64,000 nt of DNA from Arenibacter sp040216555. Lineage in GTDB: Bacteria; Bacteroidota; Bacteroidia; Flavobacteriales; Flavobacteriaceae. Below are positions 33,638-43,692 of this stretch, piece after piece. The notes under the pieces are model-generated. The model ran no database searches, was not told the origin of the DNA, and saw only the letters and a program-made list of their open reading frames with translations. Location of the stretch: positions 124,001 through 188,000 of the forward strand of contig JAVJOW010000038.1 in the NCBI GenBank assembly GCA_040216555.1. The letters run 5' to 3'. How positions within the stretch are numbered: the first letter of the stretch is position 1; each line of letters begins with the position of its first letter. The position numbers were made by a program, and so were the translations under genes.

Positions 33638-35307
33638 TATTTTAATTTACGTTTTAGTCTTCGAATATACGAATGTACCAAAGCTTTCTTTGGAACTGTA
33701 GTAATTTCTTTTGTGCTGGCTACCATAAAGTCGTTTAAGGCCGCTCTATAATATTTTCTATTGTAATTATAGAGGCCTACCCAATAATGTGTTTCCCAAA
33801 ACTCAGGATTCAATCTTTTAAATTCCTCAAGAAATTCAGGTGTCAAGTGTTTCTTGTCTTGAATGGCTTGTTTTATTTGATGTATTTCTACGCGATATTT
33901 TTCATAGTTTTTATAGGCTTGAGTATACAGAAAACTATCCTTTTCAATGTTTTTATTGGGGATGGATAGGGTTGATCTAGTCCTGTGACTTAAACTGTCC
34001 TTAAAAATTTTGTTTAGGTCATAGGCCACAAATTCTCCTAATTGATACGGATTTGATGACACCCAAACCAATCGCTGCTCTGGCTTAAATACAATACCGT
34101 GGTGCGCCAATAATTGGTTTAGGGCCTTTTCATTCCCATAGCCAATGTCGATATTCTCAAGTCCTTCCTTATTTCTAAGGATGTCCACTGCAATTTTTGG
34201 TGTTATTTTGTTCTCATTTTCCAAAAGTTCTTCCATACGGTCATATCGGTATTTGGAATGACTTTCTAAAATGTGTTTTTGATTGTTTTTGTCCTCTGCA
34301 TAGACAGCACTTTGAAAGTGGTTGGAGCAGATCAATTGATTGGAATTGGGAACATCGTATACGCCAAAATTATGGGGAGAGACTTCAATTATCATCGCCT
34401 TTTTATCCTTGGCACTGCCTACCAAAATAGATTCGGATACAAAGACCTGCCGTGTTTTTGCAATGGATACTGCCTCCTCCAAAGTAGATGCATATTGTAG
34501 AATTTCCCTGGTAAGGATGCTGATAGGGGTTTTGGCCACCAAGGGGATTTTGGATTTTCCCGCATTGATGGTAACCGTTAGACCGTGCTCGTTCATTCCA
34601 GAGACCACTCCCGTCATGCCGGCCCAGGTCACGGACATAAATTTGTGGCCTTCTGTTGGGTCTATAAAGGAAATTATTTTGTTTTTGGCAAAATTATCCC
34701 CTGCATAAAAGTCAAAATTGCGACCAAGGATCAAACTTCCGTCTTCGGATTTATCGCCCCAGACAGCAAAGGAAGAACAGCCAACAAGGGCCAAATCTTG
34801 GAGGGCATGCCCAATGTCATGGGCACCATGAAGATAAAGTACCCTTGAATATGGATCAGCTATGTCACTAAAGTTTTGTGATGCATAATGGGAAAGCCCC
34901 CAAATTTCCACCTTAATTTCCTCGGGAATATTCTTGTACATTTTTCTATTGTACCAGGCCAGGAATTTTTTAAGGAAGTACCTTTTTGTTTTGGAGGGTA
35001 CCATTTCTTCTACTTTTGATAAAAATGTTGCTTCTTGTTGATGAAATAGCGCTTCCGTAAGGGCTCCGGTTATAAATCCCCTTTGCAATGGGTCTCCGGA
35101 AACATATAGTTCCCAAAGCCCTTGTTTGTTTTTGGTCAGGGAGTTATTGGAATAAACATAGGAGGTATCCGAGGTTTGGGATATTTCAGGAATTTGAGGG
35201 TTGTAGTTACTTAAATCAGGTCTATCCTTAAGGGATTTTGAAATCCCACAAGAACCAAAAAGCCCAAGCAAAAGAGCAACACCTATAATCCATCTTATCC
35301 TGTACAT
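33637..35307 (-). CDS. C45 family autoproteolytic acyltransferase/hydrolase, possible lipoprotein
   Basis: 556 residues. The N terminus is a signal sequence with a possible, slightly atypical lipobox (FGSC, Cys 20). The Ntn-hydrolase core has the predicted nucleophile Cys 177 in LVGCSSFAVWGDKSEDG, then LILGRNFDFY, and GMNEHGLTVTINAGKSK. C45 enzymes self-cleave before the Cys and hydrolyse or transfer acyl groups. In a flexirubin locus it is a candidate for esterifying polyene acid and resorcinol at the membrane (inference). The extra C-terminal 100 residues are helical. Confidence 0.82.
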   Translation of the reverse strand: MYRIRWIIGVALLLGLFGSCGISKSLKDRPDLSNYNPQIPEISQTSDTSYVYSNNSLTKNKQGLWELYVSGDPLQRGFITGALTEALFHQQEATFLSKVEEMVPSKTKRYFLKKFLAWYNRKMYKNIPEEIKVEIWGLSHYASQNFSDIADPYSRVLYLHGAHDIGHALQDLALVGCSSFAVWGDKSEDGSLILGRNFDFYAGDNFAKNKIISFIDPTEGHKFMSVTWAGMTGVVSGMNEHGLTVTINAGKSKIPLVAKTPISILTREILQYASTLEEAVSIAKTRQVFVSESILVGSAKDKKAMIIEVSPHNFGVYDVPNSNQLICSNHFQSAVYAEDKNNQKHILESHSKYRYDRMEELLENENKITPKIAVDILRNKEGLENIDIGYGNEKALNQLLAHHGIVFKPEQRLVWVSSNPYQLGEFVAYDLNKIFKDSLSHRTRSTLSIPNKNIEKDSFLYTQAYKNYEKYRVEIHQIKQAIQDKKHLTPEFLEEFKRLNPEFWETHYWVGLYNYNRKYYRAALNDFMVASTKEITTVPKKALVHSYIRRLKRKLK

Positions 35308-35321
35308 CCTAATTGCTTAAT

Positions 35322-36194
35322 TTATTCTTTTCCAAACTTATTGTTGGTTTTTACCAGCATCCTGTTCTCCTTGAAATCTACCCACTTCTGACCCCATATT
35401 TTCCTCATTGTATTTTCAAAAGGTCTCATAAAAAATAGATTTCCAAACATCTTGGACAACAATACAGGATGTTTTGGCAAGGCCCTCAAGGTTATGGAAA
35501 ATCCGCCATCCAGGTATTTGATATAGTGCCAGTATCCGCTGGGCATATATAGGGCATCCCCGTGTTTCATCTCTACATATAATCCTTCTGCCTTTTTTAA
35601 GGCGGGATAGCGATCAAAATCGGGATCATCCATATTTATGGATTCCAAATTATGTACAGCGAACGGAACCTTGTATAGGTATTTGGTCTGTTCGGGCGGA
35701 AATAAAAGCACACTTTTGTGTCCGTGAAAATGAAAATGAAGCAGGTCTGACAAGTCCATGTCATAATGGGGCAGCACTACAGAACCTTCACCACCAAAAA
35801 ACATGACCGGCAGGCGCTTAAAAAATTTTAATCCAATATCCGGGTAACTTATATCCTTGATCAAATCTGGCATTTTATCCAGGATGTTATAGAAAAAAAT
35901 ACGCAGGTCCGTTGGTTTGGTTTTCAGGATTTCCAGATATTCGTAAAGTTTCATTTCAGTTACCGGGGCCGCGGAGTTTTGTTTTCCTTTGGTAGGTTCG
36001 TTATTGTAGAGGGGAACCACTTGGTCGCCGGCCTTTTTCTGGATGTAGTCTATGTTCCATTTGCTGCGGGCAGGCCAATCCGAGGTGAGGTTTTCAATTA
36101 AAACAGGGCGTTGGGTTTTGTAATATTGATTAATAAAATCCTCTTTGCTAATAGATTTGATCCTTGTAATAGGAATTGTTTTAATCTGTCCCAT
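35322..36194 (-). CDS. Cupin-like (JmjC-fold) protein
   Basis: 290 residues of the cupin_8/JmjC-like family. It begins ISKEDFINQYYKTQRPVLIEN and has the iron-binding HxD in VLPHYDMDLSDLLHFHFHGHKSVLLFPP. The second His lies in MPSGYWHYIKYL. The metal ligands for an Fe(II)/2-oxoglutarate hydroxylase look intact. Its substrate could be the pigment or a protein. It lies between the C45 gene (14 bp) and the desaturase-like gene (1 bp). Confidence 0.82.
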   Translation of the reverse strand: MGQIKTIPITRIKSISKEDFINQYYKTQRPVLIENLTSDWPARSKWNIDYIQKKAGDQVVPLYNNEPTKGKQNSAAPVTEMKLYEYLEILKTKPTDLRIFFYNILDKMPDLIKDISYPDIGLKFFKRLPVMFFGGEGSVVLPHYDMDLSDLLHFHFHGHKSVLLFPPEQTKYLYKVPFAVHNLESINMDDPDFDRYPALKKAEGLYVEMKHGDALYMPSGYWHYIKYLDGGFSITLRALPKHPVLLSKMFGNLFFMRPFENTMRKIWGQKWVDFKENRMLVKTNNKFGKE

Positions 36195-36195
36195 A

Positions 36196-37731
36196 TTAAA
36201 CTTCTTGAGCTTTATTGACTTCTAAAATTTTTTCCAATAAATAATCCTTTCCCACTAACTCGGAACAGGTAACAATTGCTCCAATGGTTACGCCTAGGAT
36301 TCCGTGCATGTTTAAACTTTGGCCCGTAAATAGCAGGTTTGTGATTTTTGTTCTGGGAGAAACAAATGAGTGTAGTGGATTGTTTACGTCCTTAACATAG
36401 CCGTACATAGAGCCATTATGGGACCCAATATAATCCCGGTAGGACAATGGGGTGGAGGCATATACGGTTTGAATACAATCTCTTAGGTTAGGGAATTTTT
36501 TTTCCAATTCTGCAATAAAAACTTCAGTTTTATACGCTTTGAACTGTTCATAGGTCTGCCCTCTATCATTTTTAGAGGCAACCGTATTAAAAGTTTTCTG
36601 CCAGTACTCCACCTCACTAAAATTCATATAGGTCATGGCTATTAAACTATCTCCCCATCCATCGTCTTTTTTGTTAATGCCCATAGAGACCATGTAGCCC
36701 TCGGGCCAACTTTCCTGAGTGTAATTCTGTGCATCCCAGACACGATCTCCATATTTAAAATGATAAAAATTCTTGTTGTGATATTTAAAGGATTTGGGTT
36801 TTAGGACAATGTAAACGCTGAAGGCCGAAATAACACTTTCAATATTATTTATTCTGTTGGTGTAGGATTTTCTAAAGTTTTCTTCACCAACCATTTTTAA
36901 AGTAAGCTTAGGTTCTATATTGGAAATAAATTTATCACCCTTTATTTGCTTTCCATTTTTTATATCCACCGAAGTGATTACCCCATTTTTGACATTAAAT
37001 TTGGTAACTTCATGATGCTTAAAGGTATCACCCCCAAATTTCTTTATTTGTTTAATAAGTACTTTGGTAATCTGACTTCCCCCATTTATACATCTGTAGG
37101 CACTTTCTATATAGGAATTTACGGAAAGGGCATGTACATAAAAAGGAGAACGTTCCCCGTCACCGGCATATAGAAAATTAGTCCCCGCAAACACGGCCTG
37201 CAATTTCTTATTGTTTGTAAGGGAATTGATATAGGTTTTGGCATTCAGTTTAAAAACATCATCTTGCCCATAGGAAGGATTGCCCTTGTTTAAATTGTAT
37301 AAGGGAAACTTGGAACAGGTTTCCCTTAATTTTTTACTGTACGTTTTTATCGCCTTTTCTTCTTCTGGAAATTGGGACAGTAAACTTTTCTCGAAGCGCT
37401 CATAACCTTGGGCGTGTCTGTACTCCTTAGGATCTCCATCGAAGGTGACCACATCAAAACCGTCTTCATCCAATTTTTTAAGCTTCAATTGGTCCATGAT
37501 ACCCAAATACTTAAAATATTGGTTCAGGTTTTGACCTTCCGAAAGTCCGCCAATATAATGCACCCCTGTATCAAAGATGGTCTTGTTCCGCACAAAGGTT
37601 TGTAGGTTGCCCCCAAATTGATTGTTTTTTTCCAAGACACAGACACTATAACCTTCTTTGGCCATTATCAAGGCAGAAACCAATCCCCCTAATCCGCTTC
37701 CAACAATTACAATGTCGTAATGTTCTTTCAT
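36196..37731 (-). CDS. Phytoene desaturase-like FAD-dependent oxidoreductase
   Basis: 511 residues. N-terminal dinucleotide motif VIVGSGLGGLVSALIMAKEG and VLEKNNQFGGNLQTF (FAD). The C-terminal block LLFTGQSLNMHGILGVTIGA is typical of CrtI-like oxidoreductases. No carotenoid synthase lies nearby, so the target is more likely the polyene or the resorcinol ring precursor. The role is inferred from the cluster. First gene after a 133-bp gap, which may hold a promoter. Confidence 0.85.
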   Translation of the reverse strand: MKEHYDIVIVGSGLGGLVSALIMAKEGYSVCVLEKNNQFGGNLQTFVRNKTIFDTGVHYIGGLSEGQNLNQYFKYLGIMDQLKLKKLDEDGFDVVTFDGDPKEYRHAQGYERFEKSLLSQFPEEEKAIKTYSKKLRETCSKFPLYNLNKGNPSYGQDDVFKLNAKTYINSLTNNKKLQAVFAGTNFLYAGDGERSPFYVHALSVNSYIESAYRCINGGSQITKVLIKQIKKFGGDTFKHHEVTKFNVKNGVITSVDIKNGKQIKGDKFISNIEPKLTLKMVGEENFRKSYTNRINNIESVISAFSVYIVLKPKSFKYHNKNFYHFKYGDRVWDAQNYTQESWPEGYMVSMGINKKDDGWGDSLIAMTYMNFSEVEYWQKTFNTVASKNDRGQTYEQFKAYKTEVFIAELEKKFPNLRDCIQTVYASTPLSYRDYIGSHNGSMYGYVKDVNNPLHSFVSPRTKITNLLFTGQSLNMHGILGVTIGAIVTCSELVGKDYLLEKILEVNKAQEV

Positions 37732-37864
37732 AAATGGTATTCTTTACATTTTCCAAAACCAATGTTTAATATCGGATTTTGGCAGGTCTTGCCCCTTAAA
37801 ATAATCAATATCCCACCCTGGTTCAATCCGAGGATTTTTTTAACTCTTGCGAAACCAGATTATT

Positions 37865-40800
37865 TTAAGCCTTTGTTTTTTCTAAGATAATAAGATTATC
37901 ATTTTCAAAGACATTTTTAAAACTTATGGACAATATAATTCTTTCCAATAATTTTGCTCCGTCCTTTACCAATATCAGTAGCCTAATATTATTTTTGATT
38001 TTAGGTGCCAGGCTATCAAGGTCTTGTATTTCCAAATCAATGATCATTATATCCGCAGGCTGTTCCATAGCCTCCTCTATGGACGCTGTCAAGGTTAACT
38101 TGGCTATTTGTTGGGCAATAAAACTGTTCTTTACAATTGGTCTTATCTCCTCATCTGCCAAGTAAGCGTAAATTTTACGATCAACGGCATTTAAAGATAA
38201 TAGAAAATCCAGTTGCCCGTATTCTTTTGAAAGATGAATTATGGAATCAGAAGTTCCTATACGTTTTGAGATCAGGGCGTAAATTTTGGAGTTGTTCCTT
38301 AAATCTTTTTTTACCGCACGGTAAATGGTATCTCCTTTGTATCTATAATCCTCGAGAATTGTTCTCATGAAATAGGTATCCCCTTCCACTTCATTCCTCA
38401 AGTTCTGAAATTCGGACCTGAAATGGGCGGCTATACCCTTGTTGCGTTCTCTGTAATTTTTGCCGTAGCCTAGGTCCTTTGGAGAAATTCTATCTAAAAT
38501 CTTGACCGTTATACTGCCATCTTTTATGACAAAACTTCCTTTGGGAAGCACCTCAGAATTTCCATGGATCAAAACAGGAACAATATCCATATTAAATTTT
38601 TCTGCCAAATAAAAGGCCCCCTTATGAAATCGTCTTATTTTATTGGTTCTAGACCTTGTTCCTTCAGGGAAAGCCATTAATGAGTATCCTTGGGCCACCT
38701 TTTTTCTTAAATGTTCAAGGCCATTATCTATCCCCTCGGACACTGGATAAAATCCGGCCAGTTGTACGGCCTTTCCAAAAATTGGGGATTTATACACCCA
38801 GTCGTTTACCAAATAAATAATCTTTGGATATAACATGCCAACGGCCAAAATATCTAAAAATGAAGTGTGGTTTGCTATGATAATAGCTGGTTTTTTAAAA
38901 TCCTCCCCTGATAAATTGATAATTTTTTTACTTACAAAGGGATTGGTATACAGTACCGATTTCATGAATTTTGAAATGGTTTTATGGAACCATTTCATTT
39001 TAAATTTTTTCTTGAATGGCAGTATTTTCATAAAGGTAACGCTCCAGATGGACAATAGCAGTCCGCCGGAACCATAATAACCAAATGAAAGAACGGAATG
39101 AATAAGTAATCGAAGACTAATGGGGCGTTTTTCCTTACTGCCGATAAAGAGTAAAAATAATAATGGTTGAATGGTGAAAGCTACAAAAACTGCCGATAGG
39201 ATACCTATAAGTGATACTAGGCTAATGGAATGTAAGGCAGGGTGTTTTGCAAAAATTAGTACGCCGATTCCCAAAACTGTAGTAATAGCCGACAGTAGGA
39301 TAGATGTTCTGTGGGTTCTTAGGATCTTTTCTCCCTGACTGTATTCCTTGAGCAGTCCCGTTGTTATGAATATGCTATAATCTATTCCCAATCCAAAAAT
39401 AAAGGTGGAGATAATGATATTAAAAATATTGAATTCTATATGGAACATCCCCATAATACCAATCGTGAGCCACCAGGTCAACAAGATGGGGATACTGGTG
39501 ACCAAAACCAGGGAAAAGCTCCTAAAGAAAAAGAACAGGATCAGGACTACTATACCTAGGGAATAACCAATTAGCTTATTGAAATCATTTTTGAGATTGC
39601 CTAAAAACATCTCGTTCATTTCCTGCCTATCTATCACCAATGTTTTGGGGTAAGCTCTGAATATTTGTTTTATTTTTTCTTCATTTCCCCCCTTTAATTT
39701 AATCAGGGAAGTAACAGTGGTAAAATCATTGTCGGTAACCATATGGTCATCAATGGGCAAGGCAGCCGCACTACTGTAGTCCACAATGTTCAACAATCTA
39801 AAATCCTTGTTGAGAAACGAATAGAATTTATCAAAGGAATTGGGTTTAAATCCTAATTCGGTACCACTTTCCACAAGATTTTTCTTTGTATTTTCAATGA
39901 TATCTTCGTTCCAAAACTCCTTCCAAAGGTCAATTTTTTCTTGCTGTTTTTCTTGGGAGAGGACTAGGTTTCCTATTGAGCTAAAACTAAGTATTTCTCC
40001 GTTATTCTTTAGGCTATCCAATTCTTGGGATATAGTACTGTTGGTTTGAAGGACCTTTTCACCATCTTCCCCATAGACAGCCAAATAAATGGATTTGGAA
40101 GACATATTGGTAAGTGCATCCAATCTCTCCCTAGCTTGTACCAAGGCTGTAGGTTCATAGTTGAGTTTGGCAATATCCTTATTGAAAATTACCTTTTCGT
40201 GAAAAAAAATACTGGCAATCAAAAGGCCTACTAGGATGGCTATGCTCCATTTGTCTTTATGAAGATTATAGGAGGCTATCTTATCCAAGAAGGTGTACTT
40301 TACATTTAGATTATCTGTATTCCTATAAACATGGGGTATAAATAGAAGGGCGAAAATACAGGAGCCAATTACGCTAACGGCAGCAAAAATGCCGAGGTCC
40401 TGAAGGGCTTGCGAGTCTAGGAACAGAAGGCACAAAAAAGCTAGGGCAGTGGTAATACTGCTCATGATAACTGGCTGGGACACATCTGAGTATAGTGTCT
40501 TTACAGAGGGGTTATTTCTTATTTGGGTTAGTATATGCAAGGAATAATCCAAGGTAACCCCGAGCAGTACAGAGCCTATCCCCAAGGAAATGGCAGAAAT
40601 CTTCCCTCTTGTCAAATACAGTACTGCAACGGATAGTGTTGCCCCAAAAAGGGTAGGGGCGAAAAGAATAATGGGAATGGTTAATTTTCTATAAAATAGG
40701 ATTAGGATTCCCATTAAAATGGATAGGGCAATAGTAACCGTAAGGCGGATATCTTTTTTGATCTGTTGTGCGTTGGCAACGGCTATTAATGTGGCCCCGT

Positions 40801-41554
40801 AATATTCACTTTTTACCCTGTCCTTGTACAACTGGTCCAATTGATCCTGGGTCTCATAAAGCTCCGAAACAAATTTGGTATTCTCCACGGTTTCACTGGT
40901 AGGGTGGGTAGGGGTAATAAATAACAATATATTTTGAAGATCCTTGCTCAGGAGAAAACCATCCTTAATGGTAAACTGATCCCCTATGCCCAAGCGACTT
41001 AATTTTTTTAGGGCAATAAAGGAAATTCCGAGGGGGTCTTTCAGAATCATTTCCTTGGCAACGATTCCGGAAGGAGAAATTAATGTTCTGTAGTTTTTTT
41101 GTGTTATTTTGGCAATGCTGTCCTTGTCGAGTTTTTTTGAGATGGTATTGTAATCCTCCCTATCCAGCATCAGAGGAGCATTTTCATAGACAAACTCCAA
41201 GGTGTTCCCTAGATCTCCGTCATCTATTTTGCCCTGGATTTTTTTTATGTGTGAAGAAGATTTTTTGGAGATACTATCCAAAAAATCAGCTGCGTAGCTT
41301 GATAGTTCTTCAATAGGTACCCCTGGCTCCCGCACAATATTCACGATAATCTTATCCGAAAAATTTACCGATTTTAAAACTTTTTGAACTTCCTCGGTCT
41401 TGCTATTGCTGGGTATGAGCTTGGTAATGTCTTCCTCAAATTCAATTTTGAAAGCAAAATATATAAGGATTAAAAACAGAGCCATGAGACCAATGCCGTA
41501 CAGCAGTCTTTTCTTGGCTACATATTTATAAATCCTATATAAAAAACTACCCAT
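37865..41554 (-). CDS. MMPL permease fused to PlsC acyltransferase and a C-terminal Rossmann-like domain
   Basis: About 1229 residues. The N-terminal 830 residues are an RND/MMPL permease with two halves of helices and two large loops (GIGSVLLGVTLDYSLHIL, FGLGIDYSIFITTGLL). A PlsC domain follows with the acyltransferase box NHTSFLD (near 895) and FPEGTRSRTNKIRRF. The last 160 residues look like a degenerate methyltransferase fold (YGQLDFLLSLNAVDRKIYAYLADEE, ADIMIIDLEI) without a clear glycine loop. Likely lipid or pigment-precursor export plus acylation. Start 41554 gives an 8-bp overlap with the glycosyltransferase gene; 41581 is possible. Confidence 0.82.
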   Translation of the reverse strand: MGSFLYRIYKYVAKKRLLYGIGLMALFLILIYFAFKIEFEEDITKLIPSNSKTEEVQKVLKSVNFSDKIIVNIVREPGVPIEELSSYAADFLDSISKKSSSHIKKIQGKIDDGDLGNTLEFVYENAPLMLDREDYNTISKKLDKDSIAKITQKNYRTLISPSGIVAKEMILKDPLGISFIALKKLSRLGIGDQFTIKDGFLLSKDLQNILLFITPTHPTSETVENTKFVSELYETQDQLDQLYKDRVKSEYYGATLIAVANAQQIKKDIRLTVTIALSILMGILILFYRKLTIPIILFAPTLFGATLSVAVLYLTRGKISAISLGIGSVLLGVTLDYSLHILTQIRNNPSVKTLYSDVSQPVIMSSITTALAFLCLLFLDSQALQDLGIFAAVSVIGSCIFALLFIPHVYRNTDNLNVKYTFLDKIASYNLHKDKWSIAILVGLLIASIFFHEKVIFNKDIAKLNYEPTALVQARERLDALTNMSSKSIYLAVYGEDGEKVLQTNSTISQELDSLKNNGEILSFSSIGNLVLSQEKQQEKIDLWKEFWNEDIIENTKKNLVESGTELGFKPNSFDKFYSFLNKDFRLLNIVDYSSAAALPIDDHMVTDNDFTTVTSLIKLKGGNEEKIKQIFRAYPKTLVIDRQEMNEMFLGNLKNDFNKLIGYSLGIVVLILFFFFRSFSLVLVTSIPILLTWWLTIGIMGMFHIEFNIFNIIISTFIFGLGIDYSIFITTGLLKEYSQGEKILRTHRTSILLSAITTVLGIGVLIFAKHPALHSISLVSLIGILSAVFVAFTIQPLLFLLFIGSKEKRPISLRLLIHSVLSFGYYGSGGLLLSIWSVTFMKILPFKKKFKMKWFHKTISKFMKSVLYTNPFVSKKIINLSGEDFKKPAIIIANHTSFLDILAVGMLYPKIIYLVNDWVYKSPIFGKAVQLAGFYPVSEGIDNGLEHLRKKVAQGYSLMAFPEGTRSRTNKIRRFHKGAFYLAEKFNMDIVPVLIHGNSEVLPKGSFVIKDGSITVKILDRISPKDLGYGKNYRERNKGIAAHFRSEFQNLRNEVEGDTYFMRTILEDYRYKGDTIYRAVKKDLRNNSKIYALISKRIGTSDSIIHLSKEYGQLDFLLSLNAVDRKIYAYLADEEIRPIVKNSFIAQQIAKLTLTASIEEAMEQPADIMIIDLEIQDLDSLAPKIKNNIRLLILVKDGAKLLERIILSISFKNVFENDNLIILEKTKA

Positions 41555-42776
41555 TTTTAAGTGCAATTTTCTTTCTATCAAAAATATTCAAAATAATATA
41601 ACCGCATATTCCCGCGGCAAAAGCTCCAATAAGGGAAAGGGTTATACTGCCAATTATATAGGATTTTAAATGCTTTATGACTTCAAAATTGGCCCCTGCC
41701 TCCTCAAAAGTAAAATTAAACTCGTTACCTAAGACCCAGTGGCCTATTTTAAGGCTGATATACAGCACAAAAGGTATAAAAGGAGGAAAGCTTACGTTGG
41801 AAAAAGCGAAGGCAATTGTCTTGTTCAGTTTAAACAGTACCGCCAAGAAAATTACTATCAAGGTCTGGAACCCCCATAGGGGGGATAAGCCAATAAGTAC
41901 TCCCAATGCTATGGACAGTGCTTTTTTTTCGTGGGAATCATTGCTGCCTAGAAAGTCTTCATGGAAAAACCTCTTAACTCCTTTTTTTTTTATTTTTCGA
42001 ATTAAATCACGTGGAAAAATATATAGAAGGGTCAGAATTACTAAGTAGGTGTTTAACAGGCTAATTCTAGAAAAATCGGTAAAGGGTCTAAAATGGGATA
42101 CCCTTTCCGTAACATCATAGGTCACTTTTATTGGAATATTCTTCACTTCTATTCCATTCCATGCGGCTTTTACGATGGCTTCTATTTCAAACTCAAATTT
42201 TTTTGTAAAGAACTTCATATTCTTTAAAGCCAATATGGGATATAGTCTATAACCGGATTGGGTGTCCTGTAGTTTATTGCCAGTTTCAACCCAAAACCAA
42301 AAATTGGAAAATTTGTTGCCAAAACTACTTTTTTTGGGAACATCTTTTTGTCCCATATTTCTTGCTCCTATATAAAGTATGTCTTTGGACTTTTCCTTGC
42401 TTAAGCTATTAATAAATAAGGGTATGTCATCTGGAAAGTGCTGGCCATCGGAATCAATAGTGATGGCAAAGTGAAAACCTAGTTCCAGGGCCAATTCAAA
42501 ACCTTTCCTTAAGGCATAACCCTTACCTATGTTATGTGGAAGGGGAATAGAATGAATACCGTGAAATTGGGTCAAAATGTGGGAAGTGGTATCGGTAGAC
42601 CCATCATTTACTACTATAACATTTTGGGTGTACTGCAGCACCCCTTCAATGACTCTTTTTAGGGTTTTATGATTGTTGTAGGTAGGTATGATCACACAGC
42701 ATTTAAGCTGATCCATAGCTTTAGTTGTGGATGTAGTATGTTGTGACACGGTATTAACGTAATTTGGTTGTTCCAT
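41547..42776 (-). CDS. Glycosyltransferase family 2 fused to DUF2062 membrane domain
   Basis: 409 residues. The GT-A domain (25-240) has CCVIIPTYNNHKTL, VVNDGSTD and the DxD-like IDSDGQHF; it resembles dolichyl-phosphate mannose synthase-type enzymes. The C-terminal part is DUF2062 (KKALSIALGVLIGLSPLWGFQT) with four helices. Aryl polyene and flexirubin loci regularly carry such a glycosyltransferase; the sugar and acceptor are unknown. The start could also be the ATG 20 codons later (42716). Confidence 0.85.
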   Translation of the reverse strand: MEQPNYVNTVSQHTTSTTKAMDQLKCCVIIPTYNNHKTLKRVIEGVLQYTQNVIVVNDGSTDTTSHILTQFHGIHSIPLPHNIGKGYALRKGFELALELGFHFAITIDSDGQHFPDDIPLFINSLSKEKSKDILYIGARNMGQKDVPKKSSFGNKFSNFWFWVETGNKLQDTQSGYRLYPILALKNMKFFTKKFEFEIEAIVKAAWNGIEVKNIPIKVTYDVTERVSHFRPFTDFSRISLLNTYLVILTLLYIFPRDLIRKIKKKGVKRFFHEDFLGSNDSHEKKALSIALGVLIGLSPLWGFQTLIVIFLAVLFKLNKTIAFAFSNVSFPPFIPFVLYISLKIGHWVLGNEFNFTFEEAGANFEVIKHLKSYIIGSITLSLIGAFAAGICGYIILNIFDRKKIALKNG

Positions 42777-42825
42777 CTTGTAGAAAAATACAAGACATGG
42801 TTCGCAAAAATAGGAATTACTGAAG

Positions 42826-43314
42826 TTAAAACCGTTGCTTTTCTTCAGTATTAAATCCTGTGGATTGTAATATATACGATTTTACAAAATCCTTGACCGC
42901 TTTAGAATTGGTCTTTTCGTAGTGGTTTAAAATAAAAGTTTTGTCCTCCTCAATATTGGATCTGTATTTCAAAAACTTGGGGGAATTTTCCTGTATGCTC
43001 AATCTTAGGCACCTAATTTCTATGTTTTCCGGTTTTTGGGATATCGCAAATTCCAACAGTAAAACCCCGTTTTTAAAAAGTTCTTTTCTTTCTGTATTAT
43101 CCTTGGTATATTTTGCGGTTAATGCAGAAACTGCGCCCTTATAAGCTACTAATATTGTATTGTCTTCCTCGGAAACAGTTTCCAGTTTATCCCTTAAGGC
43201 AAGAGCCGATTCACGGTCGTTAGTGGCCAATCTAAAATCTTTTCTGATCTGGTCCAAACTGGGTGTGCCGGGAGCAATGGAAACGATGAACAGGAGAAAA
43301 CAGATAAGTTTCAT
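42826..43314 (-). CDS. Exported protein of unknown function
   Basis: 162 residues with a signal sequence (KLICFLLFIVSIAPG) and an alpha-helical, charged mature part (TKDNTERKELFKNGVLLLEFAISQKPENIEIRCLRLSIQ). The helical pairs hint at TPR-like packing. Its start is next to the dehydratase stop. No known motif; recurrence of such a protein in flexirubin loci is my impression and untested. Confidence 0.65.
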   Translation of the reverse strand: MKLICFLLFIVSIAPGTPSLDQIRKDFRLATNDRESALALRDKLETVSEEDNTILVAYKGAVSALTAKYTKDNTERKELFKNGVLLLEFAISQKPENIEIRCLRLSIQENSPKFLKYRSNIEEDKTFILNHYEKTNSKAVKDFVKSYILQSTGFNTEEKQRF

Positions 43315-43692
43315 TTAGGCCGCGCTTTTAAAGGTTGCACTTAGTTTTAGGGCCACGGTTTCCCCAAAGATGGTCGTACTTTTTACTTTGAAAAAACCGT
43401 CCATTTCAGAAAGGTTGATATCTATTAAAAGTATCGGGTCGGTTTCCGGATTTATAATGGCCATGAATTTTACATTGCTGGCGACGGATAGAAATAAATC
43501 CCGCCCGAGACTCCTTTCCGTTAATTCCTTTATGATCTGAATCATACATACCCCTGGCATAATAGGCTTTCCTGGGAAATGGCCTTTAAAAATTTCATGC
43601 TTGGGATTCAACTTGATTTGGGCCGATATGCCCTCTTCGGTTTTATCAAAAGTTTCGGTAGTATATAATCCTTCTATTAACATTATAGTCAC
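43315..43692 (-). CDS. FabZ-like 3-hydroxyacyl-ACP dehydratase
   Basis: 125-residue single hot-dog protein. It keeps the FabZ active-site region KGHFPGKPIMPGVCMIQII with His 38. FabZ removes water from the 3-hydroxyacyl-ACP to give the trans-2-enoyl form, the step that yields conjugated double bonds when no enoyl reductase follows. Its start overlaps the beta-barrel stop by 4 bp (ATGA). The more canonical of the three hot-dog proteins here. Confidence 0.85.
   Translation of the reverse strand: MTIMLIEGLYTTETFDKTEEGISAQIKLNPKHEIFKGHFPGKPIMPGVCMIQIIKELTERSLGRDLFLSVASNVKFMAIINPETDPILLIDINLSEMDGFFKVKSTTIFGETVALKLSATFKSAA

Noticed and set aside
36196..37731. Carotenoid biosynthesis locus because of the phytoene-desaturase-like gene
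   Set aside because: No crtB, crtY or other carotenoid genes lie nearby; the surroundings are all flexirubin-type.
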